Shown: positions 17,848 through 24,606 of the stretch, piece by piece
Layout of the letters: every line of letters starts with the position of its first letter
Position numbering within the stretch: position 1 is the stretch's first letter
Assembly (NCBI GenBank): GCA_036768475.1
Contig: DAIPMW010000005.1
Coordinates: 124,001-188,000, forward strand
DNA length: 64,000 bases
Direction of reading: 5' to 3'
Source of the DNA: JAEUMD01 sp036768475
GTDB taxonomy: Bacteria; Pseudomonadota; Alphaproteobacteria; Rhizobiales; Hyphomicrobiaceae
Translations under genes and position numbers: made by a program
The notes under the pieces: model-generated
What the model saw: the letters and a program-made list of their open reading frames with translations, nothing else
Database searches by the model: none
What the model was told of the DNA's origin: nothing

Positions 17848-18252
17848 TTATGCGGCGGATTTGGCGGCTGGCCGCGGCAACTGGCTGTCGGGCTGCAACG
17901 CGATCTCAAGGCCGTCAACCGCCTCGCTCATCACGATCTGGCATGCGAGCCGGGAGGATTCGTCGGCTCCGGGGATCTCATCGAGCTTGGCCAATTCGTC
18001 GTCGTTGGGTGGTGGCAGAAGGTCCTGCCACTCTGCCGGAATGCGAACGTGGCAGGTGGCGCAGGCGCCGGCACCACCGCACTCGGCTTTGACCGGCAGG
18101 CCGTGGGCGCGCATCAACTCGACGAGATGTAGCCCGGCGATGGCGTCATGCTCGCGGCGGATGCCGTCCGTCAGGCGTACCGCGAGTCGCAGAAGGGGGG
18201 CTTCGTCTTCATTATCTTGGCGGCCAATGAGGCCGGTCAGCTCTGTTTGCAT
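17848..18252 (-). CDS. [2Fe-2S] ferredoxin, adrenodoxin-type
   Basis: A 134-residue protein whose four cluster cysteines are Cys58, Cys64, Cys67 (AECGGAGACATCHVRI) and Cys104 (SSRLACQIVMSEAVDG). The spacing C-x5-C-x2-C-x36-C is that of adrenodoxin/Isc-type ferredoxins rather than plant-type ones. The N-terminal 20 residues and the Pro/Ala-rich tail are extensions. It is the first gene of the minus-strand cluster that runs into DUF2849 and cysI, 42 bases apart. By position it may carry electrons to sulfite reductase. Serving another oxygenase or reductase is equally possible from sequence alone. Confidence 0.85.
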   Translation of the reverse strand: MQTELTGLIGRQDNEDEAPLLRLAVRLTDGIRREHDAIAGLHLVELMRAHGLPVKAECGGAGACATCHVRIPAEWQDLLPPPNDDELAKLDEIPGADESSRLACQIVMSEAVDGLEIALQPDSQLPRPAAKSAA

Positions 18253-18513
18253 CGCACGCTCCGTTCGAGATGCGGTGCAATATAATAGAAAAATTTGTTC
18301 GCATGACTCGATAGAACAAAATAAATACGGAATTTCATTTCAAGACAAACCAAAAGAAGGAATTTTCTTCTTTCTTGTCCAGTTCAGAGGTCACGCGTCG
18401 CGACGCTTGGCCAGTTACGCGAATTCGCAAGTCCTGATGCGTGCTCCCCATGCTGGCGGCGGCCTGAAAAACGAGAACGGACGAACCGCTATTGCGGTGG
18501 AGAGGTTTCGCTG
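18253..18513. other. Promoter region of the sulfate-assimilation cluster
   Basis: The stretch contains no gene. A markedly AT-rich segment (about 18275-18375) lies just upstream of the ferredoxin gene and probably holds the promoter of the minus-strand cluster. It includes a 7-bp inverted repeat AAAGAAG/CTTCTTT at about 18353-18373. I cannot assign a regulator. Confidence 0.4.
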
Positions 18514-18527
18514 TTGATGTAGATCAA
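18514..18527 (+). promoter_or_regulatory. FNR/FixK-type binding site upstream of cydA
   Basis: TTGATGTAGATCAA is a perfect match to the FNR/ANR/FixK consensus TTGAT-N4-ATCAA. It lies 115 bases before the cydA start, leaving room for a class II promoter with the site near -41. This points to low-oxygen induction of the bd oxidase. Confidence 0.8.
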
Positions 18528-18642
18528 CTGAACTGATCACGCCGGTTGCTGTAGCGGGTCGCCTGGGCGACCTCAGCGCGTCCAGTCTGCGCGCGGGAAT
18601 TACACCGTCTCAGCACGCTGTCTGAGCAAGGAGGATTTAGGC

Positions 18643-20055
18643 ATGGATCACTCTTTGGCCGTCGATCTTGCACGGTTCCAGTTTGCGTTCACGATCTCGC
18701 TCCATATCATTTTTCCGGCATTCTCGATTGGGCTGGCGTCTTATCTGGCGGTGCTGGAGGCGCTGTGGCTGTGGACGGGACGGCAGGTCTATCTCGACAC
18801 TTTCAAGTACTGGCTGAAGATCTTCGCGGTGGTCTTCGCGATGGGTGTCGTGTCCGGCATCGTGATGAGCTACCAGTTCGGCACCAACTGGAGCGTTTTT
18901 TCTGACAAGGCCGGTCCAGTGGTCGGGCCACTGATGGGATATGAGGTTCTGTCGGCCTTCTTTCTGGAAGCGGGCTTCCTCGGCATCATGCTGTTCGGGA
19001 TGGAGCGCGTAGGCCGGAAGCTGCATTTCTTCGCCACGCTGATGGTGGCGTTCGGCACATTCTTCTCAGCGTTCTGGATTCTCTCCGCCAACAGCTGGAT
19101 GCAGACCCCGGCGGGCTACGGCGTGAACGACGTCGGTCAGTTCGTTCCGGCGAACTGGTTCGCGATCATCTTCAATCCCTCGTTTCCCTATCGTCTCGTG
19201 CACATGGTGCTTGCAGCCTATCTCACGACGGCATTCGTCGTCGGGGCAGTCGGCGCATGGCATTTGATGCGCGACCGGAACAACGACTGTGCGCGCGTGA
19301 TGTTCTCTATGGCGATGTGGATGGCCGCTCTGGTGGCGCCGGTGCAAATCGTGGCCGGGGATTTCCACGGACTCAATACGCTGGAGCATCAGCCGGCGAA
19401 GATCGCGGCAATGGAGGGACACTTTGAAACGCGCAAAGGTGCGCCGCTGATCCTGTTCGGGATGCCTGACATGAAGGAAGAGCGCACCAAGTATGCGCTC
19501 GAGATCCCGAAGCTCGGCAGCATCATTCTCACCCACAGCCTGGATGGCGAGGTGAAAGGGCTGAAGGAATGGCCACCTGACGACAGGCCCAACGCGGCCA
19601 TCGTCTTCTGGAGCTTCCGTGTCATGCTCATGATCGGATTCTTGATGGCAGGACTTGGACTTTGGTCGCTCTGGCACCGCTGGAAGGGGTCGCTGTTCGG
19701 TTCGCGACCCCTGCACGTGGCGGCATTACTGATGGGGCCAGCAGGTTTTATCGCCGTGCTGGCGGGATGGATCACGACCGAGGTAGGGCGGCAGCCATAC
19801 ACGGTCTACGGATTGTTGCGCACGTCTCAGTCCGTCTCGCCGATCGATGCGCCGGCCGTGGCCACGTCGCTGACTGCATTCGTCGTGATTTATTTCATCT
19901 TGTTCGGCGCAGGAACGTTTTATCTGCTTCGTCTGATGGGCGGGACGCCGCACGCCGGTGAACCGGGCCCGGAAACGGGCAAGCCCATTCGCTCTGCCGG
20001 TATCACGCCCGCGGCCAGCGCGGGCGGACGCGGCGCACATTCGGCAACGAGATAG
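18643..20055 (+). CDS. cydA: Cytochrome bd-type quinol oxidase subunit I (CIO type)
   Basis: A 470-residue membrane protein that oxidises ubiquinol and reduces oxygen without pumping protons. It has about nine helices. Heme-ligand regions are visible: the early RFQFAFTISLHIIFPAFSIG with the conserved His, SYQFGTNWSVF, and later GDFHGLNTLEHQPAKIAAME. The Q-loop between helices 6 and 7 is short and lacks the long insertion of E. coli CydA. The stretch GPAGFIAVLAGWITTEVGRQ matches cyanide-insensitive oxidase (CioA) forms. A GGAGG site lies 7 bases before the ATG. It is first in a cydA-cydB-small subunit operon behind an FNR-type box. Confidence 0.93.
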   Translation: MDHSLAVDLARFQFAFTISLHIIFPAFSIGLASYLAVLEALWLWTGRQVYLDTFKYWLKIFAVVFAMGVVSGIVMSYQFGTNWSVFSDKAGPVVGPLMGYEVLSAFFLEAGFLGIMLFGMERVGRKLHFFATLMVAFGTFFSAFWILSANSWMQTPAGYGVNDVGQFVPANWFAIIFNPSFPYRLVHMVLAAYLTTAFVVGAVGAWHLMRDRNNDCARVMFSMAMWMAALVAPVQIVAGDFHGLNTLEHQPAKIAAMEGHFETRKGAPLILFGMPDMKEERTKYALEIPKLGSIILTHSLDGEVKGLKEWPPDDRPNAAIVFWSFRVMLMIGFLMAGLGLWSLWHRWKGSLFGSRPLHVAALLMGPAGFIAVLAGWITTEVGRQPYTVYGLLRTSQSVSPIDAPAVATSLTAFVVIYFILFGAGTFYLLRLMGGTPHAGEPGPETGKPIRSAGITPAASAGGRGAHSATR

Positions 20056-20070
20056 ATGGAGGTTCAAGTC

Positions 20071-21075
20071 ATGGAATTCGATCTTGCCTTCATCTGGGCC
20101 ATGCTGATCGCGTTCGCGATCCTTGCCTACGTCATCCTCGACGGTTTTGACCTCGGCATTGGATTGCTTTTTCCGCTGCTCAAGCGAAAGGAGGAACGTG
20201 ACACCGCGATGAATACCGTGGCACCGGTCTGGGACGGCAACGAAACGTGGCTCATCCTGGGTGGCGGAGGATTGTTCGCCGTGTTTCCGCTTGCCTACGC
20301 GGTCATCATGCCCGCGCTCTACGCGCCGATCACGATCATGCTTCTCGGTCTTATCTTCCGCGGCGTTGCATTCGAATACCGCTGGCGATCGGAGCGCAAC
20401 CAGTGGCTCTGGGACTGGTCGTTCACCTTCGGGTCGCTGGCGGCCGCGCTCTCGCAGGGGGTGGCGCTGGGTGCGCTTCTCCAGGGGATTCCGGTGGCGA
20501 ACCGCGCATATGCGGGCGGTTGGTGGGATTGGCTCACACCTTTCAGCCTGCTCACGGGAATTGCGGTGGTCATCGGATACGCACTCCTCGGCGCGACCTG
20601 GCTTGTGATGAAGACCGAAGGAGAACTGCAGGATCGTGCATTCCGCCTGGCGTGGCCCACGGCGATCGGCATGCTGGCAATGATCGGTGCAGTGAGCTTA
20701 TGGACGCCGTTCCTCGATCCGGTCTTCATGCAGAGATGGTTCTCATTCCCGGCGATCCTCTATGTTGCCCCGGTGCCGTTCCTGGTTCTCGTGGCTGCGT
20801 ACGCGCTCTACCGCGGGCTGAACGAGCGGCGCGATTATCTGCCGTTTGGCTCGGCGCTGGCGCTGTTCGTACTGTGCTTCATCGGGCTTGGCATCAGCTT
20901 CTATCCGCATATCGTACCGCCATCGATAACGATATGGGATGCGGCGGCACCGGACGACAGTCTTGCATTCCTGCTGGTCGGAGCGCTCGTTCTCGTGCCG
21001 ATTATCCTTGCGTACACGGCGCACGCCTATTGGGTTTTCCGTGGCAAGGTGCGGGAAGGCGAAGGCTACCACTGA
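20071..21075 (+). CDS. cydB: Cytochrome bd-type quinol oxidase subunit II
   Basis: A 334-residue membrane protein with about eight helices and the family opening AFIWAMLIAFAILAYVILDG followed by FDLGIGLLFP. The segments NTVAPVWDGNETWLILGGGG and VAFEYRWRSERNQWLWDW are characteristic of CydB. It has no heme ligands of its own and partners CydA. The ATG at 20071 is preferred over that at 20056 because GGAGG lies 8 bases before it. The stop overlaps the start of the next small gene by one base. Confidence 0.93.
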   Translation: MEFDLAFIWAMLIAFAILAYVILDGFDLGIGLLFPLLKRKEERDTAMNTVAPVWDGNETWLILGGGGLFAVFPLAYAVIMPALYAPITIMLLGLIFRGVAFEYRWRSERNQWLWDWSFTFGSLAAALSQGVALGALLQGIPVANRAYAGGWWDWLTPFSLLTGIAVVIGYALLGATWLVMKTEGELQDRAFRLAWPTAIGMLAMIGAVSLWTPFLDPVFMQRWFSFPAILYVAPVPFLVLVAAYALYRGLNERRDYLPFGSALALFVLCFIGLGISFYPHIVPPSITIWDAAAPDDSLAFLLVGALVLVPIILAYTAHAYWVFRGKVREGEGYH

Positions 21076-21188
21076 TGCACGGAGAACAGCGCAGCACGCT
21101 CAGCAAGCTGGCCTGGTTCGCGGCCTTGTGGCTGGCCGGAGTTGCGGTTTTGGGGATCGTGTCGCTGGCCATCAAAGCGGTCTTGTGA
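21075..21188 (+). CDS. 37-residue third subunit of the bd oxidase (DUF2474 type)
   Basis: The start overlaps the cydB stop (TGATG), so translation is coupled. The product is a single-helix membrane peptide: a short basic N-terminus (MHGEQRSTLSKL), then one hydrophobic helix AWFAALWLAGVAVLGIVSLA and a short end. Size, position and sequence pattern fit DUF2474, the CydX-like small subunit found with cyanide-insensitive-type bd oxidases, where it stabilises the complex. It is short enough to be missed by routine annotation. Confidence 0.85.
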   Translation: MHGEQRSTLSKLAWFAALWLAGVAVLGIVSLAIKAVL

Positions 21189-21358
21189 TGCATATCGCGG
21201 CTGCGCGGCCGATGGCGCGTGTCATAAATGGCGCGTGAACGACAAGTAGTGATGTTCGTCGATGGTCTCAAGAAAGAGCGGGTCAAGCCAGTCCTCGACG
21301 TGGCGATAAAGCGTTTCAACGTGAACGAGCGATGCGGTTGGAGATCGAGGCGGTGAAG
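21189..21358. other. Short gap after the bd oxidase operon
   Basis: A 42-codon frame (21228-21356, beginning MARERQVVMFVDG) is open here but has no clear ribosome site and no family that I recognise, so I do not call it a gene. It ends exactly where repeat B begins. Confidence 0.3.
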
Positions 21359-21481
21359 CCTGATCGGCTGAGATGGAAGCAGTCGTGCTTCCATCGAGGC
21401 CGTGATTGAGGCTCTCAAACAAAAAGATAGAGCAGGCCACAACGGCCTGAGGTGATTCAATCAAAACCTGACCTGCTCTAG
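21359..21481 (-). repeat. Dispersed repeat B, copy 2 (inverted)
   Basis: About 123 bp, reverse-complementary to the copy at 62613-62737. It contains CCTGATCGGCTGAGATGGAA, the GGAAGCA/TGCTTCC hairpin, CTCTCAAACAAAAAGATAGA, and ends AAACCTGACCTGCTCTAG. The GAGCAGG and CCTGCTC arms, separated by the TCAATCAAAAC segment, can also pair. It lies in the gap after the bd oxidase operon. Confidence 0.85.
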
Positions 21482-21651
21482 CGCCAACGCGAAGATCAAG
21501 GGCTCGCTGTCATCACTTAAACCAGTCGGTGCGACGAAGGGATTTCTGGTGCTGGGTCCCGATGGCTTTTTCGATGGTCGCTCGTTCGATCCGGACTTTG
21601 TTATGGGCTACGTGTGTGGATTCGAAATCTCCGCGCGAAGCACTTGATAAC

Positions 21652-21668
21652 TGCATTGCTGCGGTGCA
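21652..21668 (+). promoter_or_regulatory. Candidate NtrC binding site
   Basis: TGCATTGCTGCGGTGCA is a 17-base interrupted palindrome close to the NtrC consensus TGCAC-N7-GTGCA. Its centre is about 135 bases upstream of the sigma-54 promoter element, a normal enhancer distance. A possible half-site (TTGCACAAAG) follows about 15 bases downstream. Confidence 0.5.
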
Positions 21669-21787
21669 ATCAGCCAAAGCGTTTGCACAAAGTCGCAGCA
21701 ACTTCCGCCTCGGCCGCTGGCGCCGCAGTTCGGGGCAAAACCAAGCAATCAATTGAAAACAATATGGGAATTTCAGCTTGCGTGAAT

Positions 21788-21802
21788 TGGCACGCAGCTT
21801 GC
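21788..21802 (+). promoter_or_regulatory. Sigma-54 promoter of the nitrate assimilation operon
   Basis: TGGCACGCAGCTTGC contains the -24 element TGGCAC and the -12 element TTGC with exactly the required 5-base spacing, and the conserved G after TGGCAC. The predicted transcription start is near 21813, giving a leader of about 205 bases before nrtA. Confidence 0.8.
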
Positions 21803-21814
21803 GATTGACGTAAC

Positions 21815-21859
21815 CGAGGCCATGGCGATCTCGCTGTCATACGTCTCCCAGCGGTGGGA
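21815..21859 (+). promoter_or_regulatory. Candidate ANTAR-type antitermination element in the nrt leader
   Basis: Two small stem-loops lie at the predicted start of the transcript. The second is TCCC-AGCGGT-GGGA (21846-21859), with a six-base loop that has A at position 1 and G at position 4, the signature recognised by NasR/NasT ANTAR proteins. The first (CGAGG with TCTCG, 21815-21833) is less regular. The pair directly precedes a terminator hairpin, as in known nas leaders. Confidence 0.45.
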
Positions 21860-21865
21860 ACTGGC

Positions 21866-21932
21866 AACGCTGCCGATGCGCTTCAAGGTCAATTGCGACG
21901 ACGATGAAGCGTATCGCGCAGCGTTCTTTTTT
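21866..21932 (+). terminator. Attenuator hairpin in the nrt leader
   Basis: The left arm at 21866-21885 (AACGCTGCCGATGCGCTTCA) pairs with the right arm at 21905-21925, with one bulged base and one G-T pair, and is followed by TTCTTTTTT. It is a strong intrinsic terminator located 86 bases upstream of the nrtA start and inside its transcript, so it must be overridden for expression. Confidence 0.75.
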
Positions 21933-22017
21933 GAGTGCGCCGCGTGTCTGCCGAAGAGGGATTGATGGAAAGCGTCAGAGCCTGGCTACGACAGTCGGGA
22001 ATGAAAGGAGAGGATGC

Positions 22018-23433
22018 ATGAGCCTCCACGACGAACGGGTGAAGAAGAGTAAAGCGGGCGTATTGGCGTGGACATGTGCAGCGGCAGCAATGTTGTCGGC
22101 AGCGCTGCTGCCTGCCGTGGCAGAACCGCTTGCGGTGGAGAAGGACGAACTCAAGTTCGGCTTCATCAAGCTTACCGACATGGCGCCCCTCGCGGTCGCC
22201 AAGGAACTTGGTTACTTCGAGGATGAGGGATTGTTCGTGACGCTCGAGGCGCAGGCGAACTGGAAGGTCCTGCTCGATCGGGTCATCACAGGCGAGCTTG
22301 ACGGCGCACATATGCTGGCGGGTCAACCGCTGGCGGCGACGATCGGGTTCGGAACCAAGGCCCACATCGTCACGCCGTTTTCGATGGACTTGAACGGCAA
22401 CGGCATCACCGTATCCAACGAGGTATGGGAGTTGATGAAGCCGGCGCTTGAGAAGGATGCAGGCGGCAAGCCGAAGCATCCGATCTCGGCGAAAGCCCTG
22501 ATCCCTGCGATCAACAAGCTGAAGGCCGAGGGCAAGCCGTTCAAGATGGGCATGGTGTTTCCCGTCTCAACGCACAATTACGAGCTGCGCTACTGGCTTG
22601 CAGCGGGAGGCGTTCATCCGGGTCTTTACTCGCCGAGCGATGTCACCGGCACGATCCAGGCGCAGGCACTACTCTCGGTGACGCCGCCGCCGCAGATGCC
22701 AGCGACGCTCGAGGCCGGCACGATCAATGGCTATTGTGTGGGAGAGCCCTGGAATCAGGCGGCTGTGTTCAAGGGCATCGGCGTTCCCGTCATCACAGAT
22801 CACCAGATCTGGAAGAACAATCCCGAGAAGGTCTTCGGCATTACGGCAGAGTTCGCCGCGAAATATCCCAACACGACGCTGGCGCTGACGAAGGCATTGA
22901 TCCGTGCCGCGATATGGCTCGACGCAGACAACAATGCGAACCGCATGAAGGCCGTCGAGATGCTGTCCAAATCCGAGTATGTCGGTGCGGACAAGGCGGT
23001 GATCGCCAATTCGATGACCGGCACCTTCGAGTTCGAGAAGGGCGATAAACGCGACATCCCCGACTTCAACGTCTTCTTCCGTTACTTCGCAACCTATCCC
23101 TACTACTCGGATGCGGTCTGGTATCTCACGCAGATGCGCCGCTGGGGACAGATCGCGGAGGCGAAGGATGACGCCTGGTACGCGGCGACGGCGAAGAAGA
23201 TCTATCGGCCCGACCTTTACCTCAAGGCCGCAAAGCTACTCGTGGACGAGGGCAAGGCGAAGCAGGAGGACTTCCCCTGGGAGAGCAACGGCTATCGCGC
23301 ACCGACCCCTGCCGAGGACGTCATCGACGGCATCCCCTTCGATGGAAAGTCGCCGAACGCCTACATCGACAGCCTTCCGATCGGTCTGAAGGGACCGCAG
23401 AAGATCGATGGCGCGCACATCGTCGGCGGATGA
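22018..23433 (+). CDS. nrtA: Nitrate ABC transporter, periplasmic substrate-binding protein
   Basis: A 471-residue protein of the NrtA/CmpA family that binds nitrate (possibly nitrite) outside the inner membrane. An N-terminal signal segment (about residues 12-35, AGVLAWTCAAAAMLSAALLP then AVAEP) is followed by the binding fold: KFGFIKLTDMAPLAVAKELG, GELDGAHMLAGQPLAATIG, GNGITVSN, YCVGEPWNQAAVFKG. The ATG at 22018 has AAAGGAG about 10 bases upstream. Earlier ATG codons fall inside the attenuator hairpin and give no signal peptide. It is the first gene of the operon with nrtB, nrtCD, nirB, nirD and nasA. Confidence 0.92.
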   Translation: MSLHDERVKKSKAGVLAWTCAAAAMLSAALLPAVAEPLAVEKDELKFGFIKLTDMAPLAVAKELGYFEDEGLFVTLEAQANWKVLLDRVITGELDGAHMLAGQPLAATIGFGTKAHIVTPFSMDLNGNGITVSNEVWELMKPALEKDAGGKPKHPISAKALIPAINKLKAEGKPFKMGMVFPVSTHNYELRYWLAAGGVHPGLYSPSDVTGTIQAQALLSVTPPPQMPATLEAGTINGYCVGEPWNQAAVFKGIGVPVITDHQIWKNNPEKVFGITAEFAAKYPNTTLALTKALIRAAIWLDADNNANRMKAVEMLSKSEYVGADKAVIANSMTGTFEFEKGDKRDIPDFNVFFRYFATYPYYSDAVWYLTQMRRWGQIAEAKDDAWYAATAKKIYRPDLYLKAAKLLVDEGKAKQEDFPWESNGYRAPTPAEDVIDGIPFDGKSPNAYIDSLPIGLKGPQKIDGAHIVGG

Positions 23434-23504
23434 ATTGAGTGAACTTGGCGGAGGGCACCGCGGCGCTCTTCCGCTCGCACCGACAGACCCAAAGGGGACG
23501 AGGC

Positions 23505-24593
23505 ATGAGCACGGCAACCGAATTCGTCGACTTGAAGCGGCAAGAGAAACGCGAGGCGCGAGCCCAGCAGATGCATCACTGGATCAACAAGGCCAGCGCG
23601 ACGCTCAACGTGTTCGGGCTTGGCTTTCTGGTGGCGCTTTTGAAGATTGCCGCAGGCGACACTCCTAAGGCGCAGATGAAGACGCTGTGGCAGCAGCTTG
23701 TCGTACCCTTGCTCGGTATCTGCGTATTTCTGGCACTCTGGGCGTGGGCGGCACCGAAGGTTGAAACCTCGCTCGGCGCCGTGCCTGGACCGGTGCAGGT
23801 GTGGCAACAGGCCGGCAATCTTTATTCCGATCATCTGGCGGAGCGCGAAAAAGAGGCGGCATTCTACGAGCGGCAGGACACGCGGAATGCAAAGCTTGTT
23901 GCTGACGGCAAGGCTGATCTCGTCAAGCGTCGCAGCTATACGGGAAAGCCGACGTTCGTCGATCAGATCTACACGAGCCTGAAAACAGTAGCACTTGGCT
24001 TTCTGATCGGCGCGGTCTTGGCCATTCCTCTCGGCATCATGTGCGGTCTCTTCCCGACGGTGAACGGAGCGCTCAATCCGCTCATCCAGATCTTCAAGCC
24101 GGTTTCGCCTCTGGCCTGGCTTCCGATCGTGACGATGGTCGTGTCGGCGCTGTACGTCGATACATCCGATTGGCTTCCGAAATCCCTCGTCATATCCGCA
24201 ATCACAGTGACGCTGTGCTCGCTTTGGCCGACGCTGATCAACACTGCGCTGGGTGTCGCTTCTATCGACAAGGACCTTTTGAATGTAGGCCGGGTTCTGC
24301 GCCTGCCGACCAGCCGGACGATCACCAAGCTGGTGCTGCCTTCGGCGCTGCCTCTGATCTTCACCGGCCTGCGCCTGTCGCTGGGCGTGGGCTGGATGGT
24401 TTTGATCGCCGCCGAGATGCTGGCGCAGAACCCCGGGCTCGGCAAGTTCGTCTGGGACGAGTTCCAGAACGGCTCATCGCAATCGCTCGCCAAGATCATG
24501 GTGGCCGTCCTCACGATCGGTGTCATCGGCTTCCTTCTCGACCGGGTCATGTATGCGCTTCAGTCGGCGTTCACCTACTCTGCCAACCGTTGA
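23505..24593 (+). CDS. nrtB: Nitrate ABC transporter permease
   Basis: A 362-residue inner-membrane protein. The N-terminal third is an extension with a helix near VVPLLGICVFLALWAWAAP. The C-terminal two thirds form the binding-protein-dependent permease domain with TVALGFLIGAVLAIPLGIMC, PVSPLAWLPIVTMV and the cytoplasmic EAA-like loop around GRVLRLPTSRTITKLVLPSA. The central loop (about 125-160) is long and charged. It belongs to the NrtB/SsuC class. The ATG at 23505 is chosen because AAAGGGGACGAGG precedes it. It overlaps nothing and lies 71 bases after nrtA. Confidence 0.9.
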   Translation: MSTATEFVDLKRQEKREARAQQMHHWINKASATLNVFGLGFLVALLKIAAGDTPKAQMKTLWQQLVVPLLGICVFLALWAWAAPKVETSLGAVPGPVQVWQQAGNLYSDHLAEREKEAAFYERQDTRNAKLVADGKADLVKRRSYTGKPTFVDQIYTSLKTVALGFLIGAVLAIPLGIMCGLFPTVNGALNPLIQIFKPVSPLAWLPIVTMVVSALYVDTSDWLPKSLVISAITVTLCSLWPTLINTALGVASIDKDLLNVGRVLRLPTSRTITKLVLPSALPLIFTGLRLSLGVGWMVLIAAEMLAQNPGLGKFVWDEFQNGSSQSLAKIMVAVLTIGVIGFLLDRVMYALQSAFTYSANR

Positions 24594-24606
24594 GGGAGTG
24601 AGGCAC

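Noticed and set aside
18353..18373. AAAGAAG/CTTCTTT hairpin as a terminator
   Set aside because: The stem is AT-rich and short, and no gene ends upstream on either strand; it more likely belongs to a promoter region.
21513..21752. Possible small gene or transposase remnant before the nitrate operon
   Set aside because: Neither strand gives a recognisable transposase motif or a ribosome site, and the stretch also holds the NtrC-like site.
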